Positions 16,765 through 26,200 of a stretch of DNA of 52,165 nt are shown here, one piece after another. The DNA is from Halosimplex salinum (lineage in GTDB: Archaea; Halobacteriota; Halobacteria; Halobacteriales; Haloarculaceae), in NCBI RefSeq assembly GCF_003730195.1, contig NZ_QWGG01000016.1, forward strand, positions 1 through 52,165, read 5' to 3'. Below the pieces are notes generated by a model. It had not been told where the DNA came from and did not search any database. It saw only the letters and a list, made by a program, of their open reading frames with translations. The number at the start of each line of letters is the position of its first letter. Position 1 is the first letter of the stretch. The position numbers and the translations under genes were made by a program.

Positions 16765-18186
16765 ATGTCTGGCAAATACGACCTGGTTATCGTCGGCGGC
16801 GGGATCAGTGGGGCATCGCTCCTGTACACGACCGCGAAGTTCACCGACATCGACTCTATCGCGCTGATAGAGAAGGAGCCGGAGATCGCGGCGATCAACT
16901 CCCATCGGACGAACAACTCCCAGACCCTCCACTTCGGGGACATCGAGACGAACTACACGCTCGAGAAGGCCGAAGAGGTCAAGGAGGGCGCGGAACTGCT
17001 CGCGGGCTACCTCGAACACTACGACGAGGACCGCGAGATGCACTCGAAGCGGAGCAAGATGGTGCTCGGCGTCGGCGACGAGGAAGTCGAGTCGCTCGAA
17101 TGCCGCTACGACGAGGAGGGCTTCGGCGACCTGTTCCCGAAGCTCCGCCCGATCGAGCGCGACGAGATCGCCGAGATCGAACCGAAGGTCGTGGAGGGCC
17201 GCGACCCGCACGTGGACATGCTCGCGCTCCAGACGCCGGACGGCTACGTCGTCGACTACGGACAGACGACCAAGTCCTTCGTCGAGGCGGCGGCAGAGGA
17301 GTCGAACGTCGACGTCTACACCGGCACGGAGGTCACGGACATCACGCCGACGCTCGACGGGCACACCATCGAGACCGACGCCGGTCGGTTCGACTGTGAC
17401 GCGACCGTCGTCGCCGCGGGTTCGCACAGCCTCCAGATCGCGAAGGAACTGGGCTACGGCGAGGACAAGGTCCTGCTCCCCGTCGCGGGGAGCTTCTTCC
17501 TCGCGGACGACCTGCTGAACGGGAAGGTGTACACCCTCCAGATGAAGAAACTGCCCTTCGCGGCGGTCCACGGCGACGCGGACGTCCACGACCCGAGCGT
17601 GACGCGGTTCGGACCGACCGCGAAGCTCGTCCCGACGCTCGAACGCGGTCGGATCTCCACGGTCGAGGACTTCCTCGACGTGTTCGGCCTGAACGCGGCG
17701 GCGTTCCTGAGCTACGCGAACATCCTCTCGGACAAGGTGCTCCTCCCGTACGTCCTCAGGAACCTCGTGTACGACCTCCCGGAGGTCGGGCCGAAGCAGT
17801 TCCTGCCCCACGTCCAGAAGGTCGTCCCGAGCGTCGAACTCGACGACATCGAGCGCGCGAAGGGGTACGGCGGCGTCCGACCGCAGATCGTCGACACGAA
17901 GGAGAAGTCCCTCGACATGGGCGAGGCGAAGATCGTCGGCGACGACGTCATCTTCAACATCACGCCGTCGCCCGGCGCGTCGACCTGTCTGAAGAACGCG
18001 ATGCGGGACACGCACACGTTGCTGGAGTTCCTCGACGACGACTACGAGTTCGACGAGTCGGCGTTCCGCGCGGACACCATCGACAACTTCCCCCGCGGAG
18101 AGACGGACGGGTCCGTCGACATGAGCACTGCCGACGGCGTCGACGCGGACACGGCGGACACCGCCGACACGGCCACGGACGACTGA
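16765..18186 (+). CDS. FAD-dependent oxidoreductase, malate:quinone oxidoreductase-like
   Basis: This 473-aa protein starts at ATG 16765. An N-terminal Rossmann FAD-binding motif (IVGGGISG, residues 9-16) is followed by E36 at the end of strand 2. The segment NNSQTLHFGDIETNYT (about 51-65) matches in position the conserved substrate/FAD region of the Mqo/LhgO group, and a C-terminal GGVRPQ...ITPSPGAS segment closes the FAD fold. Mqo oxidises malate to oxaloacetate and passes electrons to quinone at the membrane; related enzymes oxidise other 2-hydroxy acids, so the substrate is not certain. The C-terminus has a low-complexity acidic tail of repeated D-T-A units. It is the first GC-rich gene after the island. 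Confidence 0.75.
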   Translation: MSGKYDLVIVGGGISGASLLYTTAKFTDIDSIALIEKEPEIAAINSHRTNNSQTLHFGDIETNYTLEKAEEVKEGAELLAGYLEHYDEDREMHSKRSKMVLGVGDEEVESLECRYDEEGFGDLFPKLRPIERDEIAEIEPKVVEGRDPHVDMLALQTPDGYVVDYGQTTKSFVEAAAEESNVDVYTGTEVTDITPTLDGHTIETDAGRFDCDATVVAAGSHSLQIAKELGYGEDKVLLPVAGSFFLADDLLNGKVYTLQMKKLPFAAVHGDADVHDPSVTRFGPTAKLVPTLERGRISTVEDFLDVFGLNAAAFLSYANILSDKVLLPYVLRNLVYDLPEVGPKQFLPHVQKVVPSVELDDIERAKGYGGVRPQIVDTKEKSLDMGEAKIVGDDVIFNITPSPGASTCLKNAMRDTHTLLEFLDDDYEFDESAFRADTIDNFPRGETDGSVDMSTADGVDADTADTADTATDD

Positions 18187-18206
18187 GTAGACCGCCCGAA
18201 GAGCGA

Positions 18207-18839
18207 TTACTGCTGTCGAAACGCTCGGAGCGTGTCGCGTTTGCCGTCGCGCCGCTCCGTCTGTTCGAGGCCCAGGTCGGTGAAGATCGACCGCCAGTCC
18301 CGGTAGTAGAGCGGGAACTCGTCGCGGACGTAGTTCACGTCGGGGTCGTCGTCGTTCTCCTCGCGCTCGGCGTCGGCCGCGGCGTCCTCGATCTCGACGG
18401 TGACGAGCACGTCTCCGGTGATCCGAGCGATCTCGTCGAACACCCACTCTGCGTCGTCGGGATGGATGTGCTGTAGCGTCTGGACCGAGTAGACGGCGTC
18501 GAACTGCCCGTCCTCGAAGTCGCCGATCACGTCCTCGATGGGCTGGGCGTAGAACGTGCCCGATTCCCGGAGTTCTGGGTACTGCTCGGCCATGACGTCG
18601 AAGGCGTCCTCGTTGAGTTCGATCCCGGAGAGGTCGGCGAACCCGGCCTCGCGGAGGTGTGCGAGGTGGCGCCCGGAGCTACAGCCCAGCTCCAGCACGG
18701 ACGCCTCGCGCGCGAGCGACTCGGAGAGGACGTCGAGAACCGACTCGCTCGTCTCGTCGGCGCCGTAGTAGGCGTAATACTCGGGCGAGTACTCCCCGGA
18801 GCGGTCGGCCCACTGTCGCCGAACGTCGTTAGAATCCAC
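18207..18839 (-). CDS. Class I SAM-dependent methyltransferase
   Basis: In this 210-aa protein motif I (VLELGCSSGRH, residues 48-58) is the SAM-binding glycine loop. An acidic residue follows strand 2 (GIELNEDAF, E74), and the motif IV region (FDAVYSVQTLQHIH) lies about 113-126. The order fits Methyltransf_11/25 small-molecule methyltransferases. The substrate is unknown. It is convergent with the FAD oxidoreductase (20-nt gap) and stands alone as a transcription unit. Confidence 0.85.
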   Translation of the reverse strand: MDSNDVRRQWADRSGEYSPEYYAYYGADETSESVLDVLSESLAREASVLELGCSSGRHLAHLREAGFADLSGIELNEDAFDVMAEQYPELRESGTFYAQPIEDVIGDFEDGQFDAVYSVQTLQHIHPDDAEWVFDEIARITGDVLVTVEIEDAAADAEREENDDDPDVNYVRDEFPLYYRDWRSIFTDLGLEQTERRDGKRDTLRAFRQQ

Positions 18840-19135
18840 ACGGAAACGCGGAGTGGGACACGTATAGTCCCGTCGTCCCGACGCTCGACGCCCGTCGCCC
18901 GACCTTCGACGCCGACGGGCGCGGTACGGTACGACGTGACACCGGGCTGGAAACTGTGGATATCACCGAACGAACGCCGCAGCGCGCGGTATCGATCGAT
19001 AAACCGACCGTTATCGGAGCGTATCGGGATATTCTAAATTAATTCGGAGTCTCGAAAAACATTGTCTTCAAATTTGGATTTTTTCTGGACGAATGCGGAA
19101 CCCTTATACCTGTACCCGTAGTCTCTTAGGTTGTA
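18840..19135. other. Intergenic region upstream of cspA
   Basis: These 296 nt hold no supported gene. The final part is AT-richer and carries the cspA promoter (TTATAC at 19104-19109). The rest probably contains the methyltransferase promoter near 18860-18870, although no clear TATA box is visible there. Confidence 0.5.
19104..19109 (+). promoter_or_regulatory. TATA-like box of cspA
   Basis: TTATAC lies 27-32 nt upstream of ATG 19136, consistent with a nearly leaderless mRNA. Confidence 0.55.
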
Positions 19136-19330
19136 ATGGCATCCGGTAAGGTTGACTTCTTCAACGACACAGGCGGTTACGGTTTCATCGACACCGAGGA
19201 CTCTGACGACGACGTTTTCTTCCACATGGAGGACGTTGGCGGTGAGGATCTGACGGAAGGGACCGAGATAGAATTCGAGATCGAGGACGCCCCCAAGGGC
19301 CCCCGCGCGACGAACGTCGTCCGCAACTAA
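19136..19330 (+). CDS. cspA: Cold-shock domain protein
   Basis: This 64-aa protein is the length of a single cold-shock domain. RNP1 is present as GYGFI (residues 14-18) and RNP2 as DVFFH (26-30), the aromatic patches that bind single-stranded RNA or DNA. Haloarchaeal CspA proteins are abundant small RNA chaperones; the acidic composition is the usual halophilic adaptation. It is monocistronic, with its own TATA box. Very confident. Confidence 0.97.
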   Translation: MASGKVDFFNDTGGYGFIDTEDSDDDVFFHMEDVGGEDLTEGTEIEFEIEDAPKGPRATNVVRN

Positions 19331-19481
19331 CCGAGGTTCGCACCGTCGCCTCACGGCGACCGAACGTACTTCGTTCTTCTGCACGCTACACCGACGAGCG
19401 ACCGCGTTACCCGAACGGACGTCCAGCGTCGACCGCTGAACCCCCGAAACGTTGAAACGGAAGACGTTCGTTCGTTTACAC

Positions 19482-20252
19482 ATGCAGCGCGAGTTCAGAA
19501 TGGACCGGCGCGCGTACCTGAAGACCGTCGGTGCAGTCGGTGCGGCGGGGGTCGTCGCGGGGTGTCAGAGCGGGAGCGACGACACCATCGTCCCGGGGAC
19601 CGCGTCCGGGTTCCCGCCGTTCGAGTACACCGAGGGGGGCGAACTCGTCGGATTCGACGTGGCGCTGGCCGAGGAGGTCATCGACCGCGCGGGCTACGAA
19701 GTCGGCGAGTGGGTCGACATCGAGTTCGACTCGCTCATCCCGTCGCTGACCGACGGCGACCTGGACCTCATCGCCGCGGCGATGACGATCGACGACGAAC
19801 GAGAGCAGCAGATCGACTTCACCGACCCGTACTGGGAGTCGAATCAGGCGGTGCTCGTCGCGGAGGGGGGCGACTTCCAGCCGGAGAGCACAGACGACCT
19901 CGGCGGGATGCGGGTCGGTGCCCAGGCGGGCACGACGGGCGAGGACCAGGTCGAGGCGCTCATCGAGGACGGGACCGTCAGCGAGAACGACTTCCGACAG
20001 TACGACAACTACACGCTGGCAGTCCAGGACCTCGAGAACGGCAACGTCGACGCCGTCGTCATCGACATCCCGGTGGCTCGTAACTTCGCCGAGAGCCGTT
20101 CCGTCGCGGTCGCGTTCGAGATCGAGACCGGCGAGCAGTTCGGCCTGGGGATGCGAGAGGACGACGACCGCCTCTCGGACGTGAACGAGGCGCTCGCCGA
20201 GGTCCAGGAGGACGGGACCTACGAGGAGCTCGTCGACGAGTGGTTCGAGTGA
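19482..20252 (+). CDS. Amino-acid ABC transporter substrate-binding lipoprotein
   Basis: From ATG 19482 this is 256 aa; an ATG at 19500 is a good alternative because the twin-Arg motif (DRRAYLK) follows it directly. A Tat-type lipobox ends VAGC (Cys28), so the protein is exported and anchored outside. The mature part is a family 3 (polar amino acid, HisJ/GlnH-like) binding protein: FPPFEYTEGGELVGFDVALAEEV, DLIAAAMTI...R...DFTDPYW and the closing YEELVDEWF are typical. It heads a four-gene operon, with the first permease ATG only 3 nt after its stop. The exact ligand cannot be read from the sequence. Confidence 0.92.
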   Translation: MQREFRMDRRAYLKTVGAVGAAGVVAGCQSGSDDTIVPGTASGFPPFEYTEGGELVGFDVALAEEVIDRAGYEVGEWVDIEFDSLIPSLTDGDLDLIAAAMTIDDEREQQIDFTDPYWESNQAVLVAEGGDFQPESTDDLGGMRVGAQAGTTGEDQVEALIEDGTVSENDFRQYDNYTLAVQDLENGNVDAVVIDIPVARNFAESRSVAVAFEIETGEQFGLGMREDDDRLSDVNEALAEVQEDGTYEELVDEWFE

Positions 20253-20255
20253 TCG

Positions 20256-21029
20256 ATGGGGCTGGCGCTCACCGGAACCGCAGCGCTCGGCGTGTGTGAC
20301 TGGGCGGCGACGACCGGTAATCCGCCCCTCCAGACCGGTGACTGGGCGTTCGTGGTCGGGAACTGGGAGGTCCTGCTCCTCGGGACGCTCGTCACGGTCC
20401 TGCTGACGGCGACCAGTCTCGCGCTCGGCTTTCTGGCTGGCTTCCCCGCCGGGACCGTCGAGGTGTACGGAACCGGCCGGCTCCGCGACGCCGTCAGCAC
20501 CGCGGGGGTGCTCCTCCGCGGGACGCCCGTCGTCGTCCTGATCGTCCTGTTCTTCTTCGGGTTGCCGATCCCCCGGTTGCTCACGCTCCCGGTGCTCGAC
20601 GTGCGCCTCGACGTCTTCCTCGCCGCGACGCTGGCGCTCGGGTTCCGGAGCGCGGCCTACCAGAGTCAGGTGTTCCGCGGCGCGATCCAGTCGATCGACG
20701 AGGGACAGCTGGCAGCGGCCCGGTCGGTGGGGATGACCCAGCGACAGGCGATCAGGCACGTCGTCTTCCCGCAGGCGGTCCGTCGGTCGATTCCCGGGTT
20801 CCAGAACGAGTTCACGATCGTCCTCAAGGACACCAGTGTCGCCTTCGCCATCGGTCTCGCGGAGCTGTTGACCCGCGCGGAGAACCTCTACCTGCAACCC
20901 GGCCGCGACACCGCGATCATGGAAGTCATCCTCGCGATCAGCGCGATCTACTTCGTGCTCACGTTCACGACGAACCGGACGATCGACTACCTCGGCGACG
21001 CCTACGCGATCCCCGGAGGCGACGAATGA
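20256..21029 (+). CDS. Amino-acid ABC transporter permease (HisM/GlnP type)
   Basis: This 257-aa membrane protein has about five hydrophobic segments and the binding-protein-dependent transport signature. The EAA-loop region (QSIDEGQLAAARSVGMT) precedes RQAIRHVVFPQAVRRSIPGF, which contacts the ATPase. It starts 3 nt after the binding-protein stop and is followed after 22 nt by the ATPase gene. It differs from the second permease of the operon, so the transporter is probably a heterodimeric channel or can assemble alternatively. Confidence 0.92.
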   Translation: MGLALTGTAALGVCDWAATTGNPPLQTGDWAFVVGNWEVLLLGTLVTVLLTATSLALGFLAGFPAGTVEVYGTGRLRDAVSTAGVLLRGTPVVVLIVLFFFGLPIPRLLTLPVLDVRLDVFLAATLALGFRSAAYQSQVFRGAIQSIDEGQLAAARSVGMTQRQAIRHVVFPQAVRRSIPGFQNEFTIVLKDTSVAFAIGLAELLTRAENLYLQPGRDTAIMEVILAISAIYFVLTFTTNRTIDYLGDAYAIPGGDE

Positions 21030-21051
21030 CGGGTGCTCCCGGAGGCGTTCG

Positions 21052-21786
21052 ATGACACTGCTCGAACTCGAGGGCGTCCGCAAGTCCTACGAGGACGAGG
21101 ACGTGCTCCGCGGCGTCAGTTTCGCGATGGACAGACAGGACGTGGAAGTGATCGTCGGGCCGAGCGGTTCGGGCAAGTCCACGCTGTTGCGCTGTGTGAA
21201 CCGACTCACCGAGATCGACGACGGAGCGATCTACCTCGACGGCGAGGAGATCCACGGGATCGACGAGAACGACCTCCGCAGGCGCGTCGGGATGGTGTTC
21301 CAGGATTTCAACCTGTTCGCCCACCGCACCGCTCGCGGGAACGTCACCCTCGGACTGACGGCAGTGCTCGGCCTCTCGAAGCCCGAAGCGGTCGAACGGG
21401 CCGACGACTACCTCGACCGCGTGGGGCTGGCCGACCAGGCGGACTCCTATCCCGCGGAGCTGTCGGGCGGGCAGAAACAGCGGGTTGGCATCGCGCGGGC
21501 GCTGGCGATGGATCCCGAACTGATCCTGTTCGACGAGCCGACGAGCGCGCTGGACCCCGAACTCATCGGCGAGGTGCTCGGCGTCATGCGGGACCTGGCC
21601 GAGGGCGGGACGACGATGCTGTGTGTCACACACGAGATGGGATTCGCCCGCTCGGCGGCGTCGACGCTCACCTTCCTCGACGACGGTCGCGTCGTCGAAC
21701 GCGGTCCGCCAGAGCAGCTGTTCGAGAACCCCCGCGAGGACAGGACGCGGTCGTTCCTGGGCCAGCTGACGGACCTGGAGCGATGA
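21052..21786 (+). CDS. Amino-acid ABC transporter ATP-binding protein (GlnQ type)
   Basis: This 244-aa protein has every ABC ATPase motif: Walker A GPSGSGKST (36-44), Q-loop Gln84, signature LSGGQ (137-141), Walker B ending FDEP with D161 and E162, and H-loop His194. Its sequence type (MVFQDFNLFAHRT) is that of polar amino-acid importers. Its stop overlaps the ATG of the second permease by 4 nt (ATGA), so the two are translationally coupled. It acts on the cytoplasmic face as a dimer with the two permeases. Confidence 0.96.
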   Translation: MTLLELEGVRKSYEDEDVLRGVSFAMDRQDVEVIVGPSGSGKSTLLRCVNRLTEIDDGAIYLDGEEIHGIDENDLRRRVGMVFQDFNLFAHRTARGNVTLGLTAVLGLSKPEAVERADDYLDRVGLADQADSYPAELSGGQKQRVGIARALAMDPELILFDEPTSALDPELIGEVLGVMRDLAEGGTTMLCVTHEMGFARSAASTLTFLDDGRVVERGPPEQLFENPREDRTRSFLGQLTDLER

Positions 21787-22832
21787 CCGACGGCGAGACG
21801 GCGACACCGGGGAGCGACCCGACGGAGACTCGCGGGACGACCGTCGGTGACCTCCCGGGCCGGCGGCGACTGGCCGTCCTCGCGGCCGGAACCGTCTTCT
21901 GGACGTGGCTGCTGGCTCGCTGGGCGTACCACAACTCCCTGCTCGACGGACTGTTCACCGCGCTCGGTTTCCCGGACCTGATCCGGTCCGAACGGGGCGT
22001 CCGCCAGCGCGAGGGGTGGATCCCTGCCGAGCCGTTCGGAGCCGCCGCCGACGCGGTCGGCACGGTCGCGGCGGCGCTCGGGCCCGCCGGCGTCCTCGTC
22101 GACTGGCTCCGGTGGGTACTGGACCTCGCGGCGTTCGCGACGACGACCGCGCCGGCGCTCGCGTCGGGCGCGTTCGTCACGGTGTACCTGACGGTGCTGT
22201 CGATGCTGTTCGGGCTCGTGATCGCCGTCCCGCTCGCGGTCGCGCGCGTCTACGGGGGACGGGCGTTGCGGGCCGTGTCGCTCGCGTACACGGAGCTGAT
22301 CCGCGGGACGCCCCTGCTCGCCCAGCTCTTCTTCCTCTACTTCGGGCTCCCGCTGGCGAGCATCGCCGAGGACGTCGGGTTCACGGGACAGCCGCCGATC
22401 CCCCGGGCGGCGGCCGCCGTCGCCATCGTGGGCTTCACGATAAACTCCTCGGCGTACCAGTCGGAGTACATCCGCTCGGCGCTGCAGTCGGTCGACCCGG
22501 GGCAGTTGACCGCCGCGCGCGCCGTCGGGCTCTCGAAGTTCCAGGGGATCCGCTACGTCGTCCTCCCGCAAGGGCTCCGCTTCGCGATCCCCGGCTGGAC
22601 CAACGAGTTCGTCTACCTCATCAAGTACTCCTCGCTGGCCGCCTTCATCACCGTCCCCGACCTGTTTCGACAGGCTCGCAACATCGGTTCGGAGACCTTC
22701 CAGTTCACGAATATCTACGTGGTCGTCGCCCTGTTCTACCTCGCGCTGGTGCTGACGACGGCCATCGCGATGGGGCGGCTCGAAGACCGCGTCGCGATCC
22801 CCGGCGTCGGACAGTCCGGGCCCCGGGAGTGA
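21783..22832 (+). CDS. Amino-acid ABC transporter permease, second subunit
   Basis: The start ATG 21783 overlaps the ATPase stop; the frame is open further upstream, but that part lies inside the ATPase gene in another frame. The 349-aa protein has an N-terminal extension of about 115 residues (one hydrophobic segment, TVFWTWLLARWAY, then an amphipathic region) before the HisM-like core. The EAA loop is clear: QSVDPGQLTAARAVGLSKFQ, then GIRYVVLPQGLRFAIPGW. It completes the operon of binding protein, permease, ATPase and permease. Confidence 0.92.
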   Translation: MTDGETATPGSDPTETRGTTVGDLPGRRRLAVLAAGTVFWTWLLARWAYHNSLLDGLFTALGFPDLIRSERGVRQREGWIPAEPFGAAADAVGTVAAALGPAGVLVDWLRWVLDLAAFATTTAPALASGAFVTVYLTVLSMLFGLVIAVPLAVARVYGGRALRAVSLAYTELIRGTPLLAQLFFLYFGLPLASIAEDVGFTGQPPIPRAAAAVAIVGFTINSSAYQSEYIRSALQSVDPGQLTAARAVGLSKFQGIRYVVLPQGLRFAIPGWTNEFVYLIKYSSLAAFITVPDLFRQARNIGSETFQFTNIYVVVALFYLALVLTTAIAMGRLEDRVAIPGVGQSGPRE

Positions 22833-22878
22833 GTCCGGCGTTCGGGGTAACGCGTACCGCTCGCTCGGTCGCGCCCGG

Positions 22879-23187
22879 TCACTCCTCGCTCTGCTCGTGA
22901 GCGGCCCGCACGTGCTCGCGGGCTTCTTCCGGCGTCATCCCGCGGACGCCACAGGCACACGAGCGCAGTTCCGGGTCGGTCAGCTCGCCGACCTGCTCGA
23001 CGCGCTCGCGCGCTAACCGGTCGGTCTCCGAGTCGTACTCGAAGTAGACGCGGTGGTTCACTTGCGTCACGCCCTCGATCCGGTGGTCCTCGGCCGGGTC
23101 GGGGTTGGCGATGGCGTCTTCGTGCTCGGCCCGCATCGACGCCTTCCACTCGTCGAGAGAGGTCTCTGGGTCGCGGTCGTCGGTCAC
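22879..23187 (-). CDS. Small conserved-looking haloarchaeal protein, 102 aa, putative zinc site
   Basis: This acidic protein starts at GTG 23187. The C-terminal third has CACG followed by REHVRAAH (about residues 82-100), a spacing that could bind zinc like a degenerate C2H2 finger. No family is recognised. It is convergent with the ABC operon (46-nt gap) and lies 40 nt from the 3' end of the GH15 gene region, so it is an independent unit. Composition and codon use are typical of the host chromosome. Confidence 0.65.
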   Translation of the reverse strand: MTDDRDPETSLDEWKASMRAEHEDAIANPDPAEDHRIEGVTQVNHRVYFEYDSETDRLARERVEQVGELTDPELRSCACGVRGMTPEEAREHVRAAHEQSEE

Positions 23188-23227
23188 GTCTCGACGAACT
23201 CGCCTCGGTGCAAAAAGTCCGACGGGG

Positions 23228-26200
23228 TCAGAGCATCAGGCGTCGAACCGTCGTCCCCGAGGACTCCAGGTCGCTCGCCCCGGCGGCGACGATCACCTGA
23301 TTCTCCCCGCGTTCGATGTCGACGGTCGTCTCGAACTCGGTCCCCGCCGGTTCGACGACGGCCTCGTCCACGGGCGTCTTCACGGCGACCCGCTCGCCGG
23401 TGGTCTCGCCGGAGACGACGAGCGTGTCGCCGCGGAACTCGGTGTCGACGCGGAGGGCGGGGCTCCGGTCGGGTTCGTGGAGGCCGCGCTCTCGGTAGCG
23501 CTCGCGGACGAACGCGGGCGTCTCGACCGGTTCGCCGGCGCTGATCCCGTGGGCGAGGCGGACGTACTGGGCCATCGACCACGCGAGCGGTGTGGCCGAC
23601 CCGGTGCCCTCGCCGAACGCCCAGTCGTAGTCGGTGGCGTGTTCGCGGTCCCACACCTGCTCGGCGATCATCCGCCCGGAGTTGGCGAACTCCTGCATCG
23701 CCCGGAGACAGTCCGCCGGGTCGAGGCCGGGGTCGGTGCGCTGGAGTTCGTACTCGCCGCGCTCCCCGGTGAGCAGGGGCCACAGCCGGCCCTTCCCCTT
23801 CTCCTCGACCGACCACGGTGCGCCGACGTCGCCGCGCCCGCGCTCGCCGTAGCCGTCGCCGTTGTAGCGGTAGAAGCCGGCGGCAGAGCCGGCGTCGACT
23901 CTGATGGTGTCGTCCACCTCGGCGACGGAGTTCTCGATCACGTCGTCGTCGGCCGGCACGACGCCGAGTCGGACGAGTTCCAGGAAGCCACCGTCGATGA
24001 TCTCCCGCTCGTCGAGGGTGGGGCCGGCGTTGGCGAGCGTCCGGAGGTGGCCGGCCTCCGGGTCGCCGTCGCGCGTCACGCGGACGTAGTACGGCGTGTT
24101 CGTGTGTCGATCGGTCCCGGTCTCGGTCGCCGTCCAGTTCTCCACGTTGTTGACCCACTGGTCGGCCAGCGCGAGCCAGACGAGCGCGTCGGCGTCGCGG
24201 CCGGTGTCGACCGCGAGCTTGGCCGCGCAGGCCAGTCCGGCGATCTCGGTGGCGATCGACGACGGAGAGTAGCCGGCCTCCTCCTCCCAGCGTTCCTGGG
24301 CGGTCTCCGGTCCGTTTCGGGCGACGTAGTCGGCCGACCGGCGGACGTTCTCGTAGTCGTAGTCGACCTCGTCGAAGTCGAGGCCGCGCTCGGCGAGCTG
24401 GTAGGCCATCACCTGCGGGAAGGAGATGTTGTCCATCTGCTCGCCGCCCCAGCGAGTGATCCCGTTGATGTAAGTGTTCTGCGGGATGAATCCGGTGTCG
24501 TCCTGCTGGTATTCGTAGATGTACGAGAGCTGGTCGGCGGCGATGTCCAGTCGACCCACGGCCTCGAAGACGGTGAACACCTGGTAGAGGTCGCGCGACC
24601 AGACGAAGTTGTAGCCGTACCCCTTCGGCTCGTCGGCGCTGACGGCCTCGCCCCACGGCACCGACGGCGAGGCGATGGAGGCGCCGGCGTAGGTCTTGTC
24701 CTCGACGGCGTAGAGGCTCGCGAGCGCGGTGCGGTACTGGGCCGCGAGGTCGCTGTCGTCCGCGACCGAGTCGGGGAGCGAGCGGTCCGCGAGGAACTCG
24801 ACCCACGTCTTACGGTAGTCCGAGCGGGCGGTCTCGAAGCCGCGGTCGAGCGCGCCGTCGGCCTCGCCGAGCGCGGCGGCCGTGTCGGCCGCTCGCGCGA
24901 ACCCGATCGCGAGTTCGGACTCGACGCGCGCGCCGCGGCCGAGTCTGCCGACGAGGACGACGTTCTCGTTGTCGACCGACTCGCGCGGCTCCGGGAGGCG
25001 ACCGTCGGCGAACAGCGCCCGCAACTGGTCGCTGCCGGCGGCGCCGACGGTGGCCCACTCGAAGCGGTCCTTGGCGGCCATCGCCAGCGCGACCGAGTGG
25101 GCCTCGCCCTCCTCGTCGACGAGGAACGGGTCGTCGCCCTCGCCCGTGTACGCGGTCGGGTCGCGGGCGGCGAGGTGGTGGGCGCCCTCCTCGCCGAGGC
25201 GGAACCCGCGGTCGGCGGTCGCGCTGTTGACCAGCGCCGTGTCCGCGACCGCGAACACGTCGTACTCGTGACCGTCGGCCGCCTCGAACTGCACGTCCGC
25301 GAGCACGGCGTCGTGGGCCGGATCGGTCGCGTAGTCGACGGTGAGTCGCCAGTCGCGCCCCTGCCCGTTGCCGGTCTCGCTGAAGACGTGCCGGAAGAGG
25401 AGCGCCTCGTCGTCGGTCGGTTCGACCCGACGCTCGACAGTGTCGTCGCTGTCCCGGGACTCGTTGTGCGTGCGGACGGTGTACTCGCCGTCCGCCCGGT
25501 CGGTGACGAGGAAGTCGAGCGTCCGGAGGTTCATCAGGTCGACCTGCGGGAACCGGACCTCGGTCATCGCGCCCTCGGTGAGGGTGAACCAGACCCGCGA
25601 GGGGTCCTCGGCGTCGTGGTCGGCCGCCGTCCCGAGGCCGTACTTCTCGCCGGTGGTCCAGCGGGGGCGTTCGGTCGGCCCCTCGATGTCGCTCGTCTGG
25701 ACCGGGAGGGACTCCTCGGCGTCGAGCAGGGCGGTCGCGCGCAGCCGCATCGCGTGGGACCAGCCCAGCGGCGTCGCGCTGTCGAGGTCGCCGTCGTCGA
25801 ACGTCTGCTCGGCCAGATACCCCGCGTCGCTCGTCATCGGACCGTCGTCGCCGAGCAGTTCGTACAGGTCGCCGGCCCGGTCGAGGTACGCGTCGCCGGA
25901 CCTGCCGCGCTCGTTCAGCAGGACGCCGGTCCGCGCCGCAGCGACCGCGCCCATCGCCGTCGCGGCCGACCACACCTTCTCCCGGTCCTGGCCGGCGCGG
26001 CGCCACTGGTCGCCCTCGTAGCGGGCCAGCCCGGCGAGTTCGCTCTCGACCGGGTTCCGAAAGAGGCCGTCGAGAGTCGTGCTCACGTGGTCCGCGAGGC
26101 GGTCGACCCGCGCGTCGGAGAGCGTCGCGTCGTCGACGGCCTCGTACTCGGCGACCGCGTCGACGAGCGCGAACGTCGCCGCGTCGAGCCGGTGGTCCGG

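Noticed and set aside
16717-18447. Long minus-strand open frame opposite the FAD oxidoreductase
   Set aside because: It is an Arg/Asp-rich shadow of a GC-rich gene with clear motifs on the plus strand.
19034-19483. 149-aa minus-strand frame overlapping cspA
   Set aside because: It is the antisense of a clear cold-shock gene and has no family signature.
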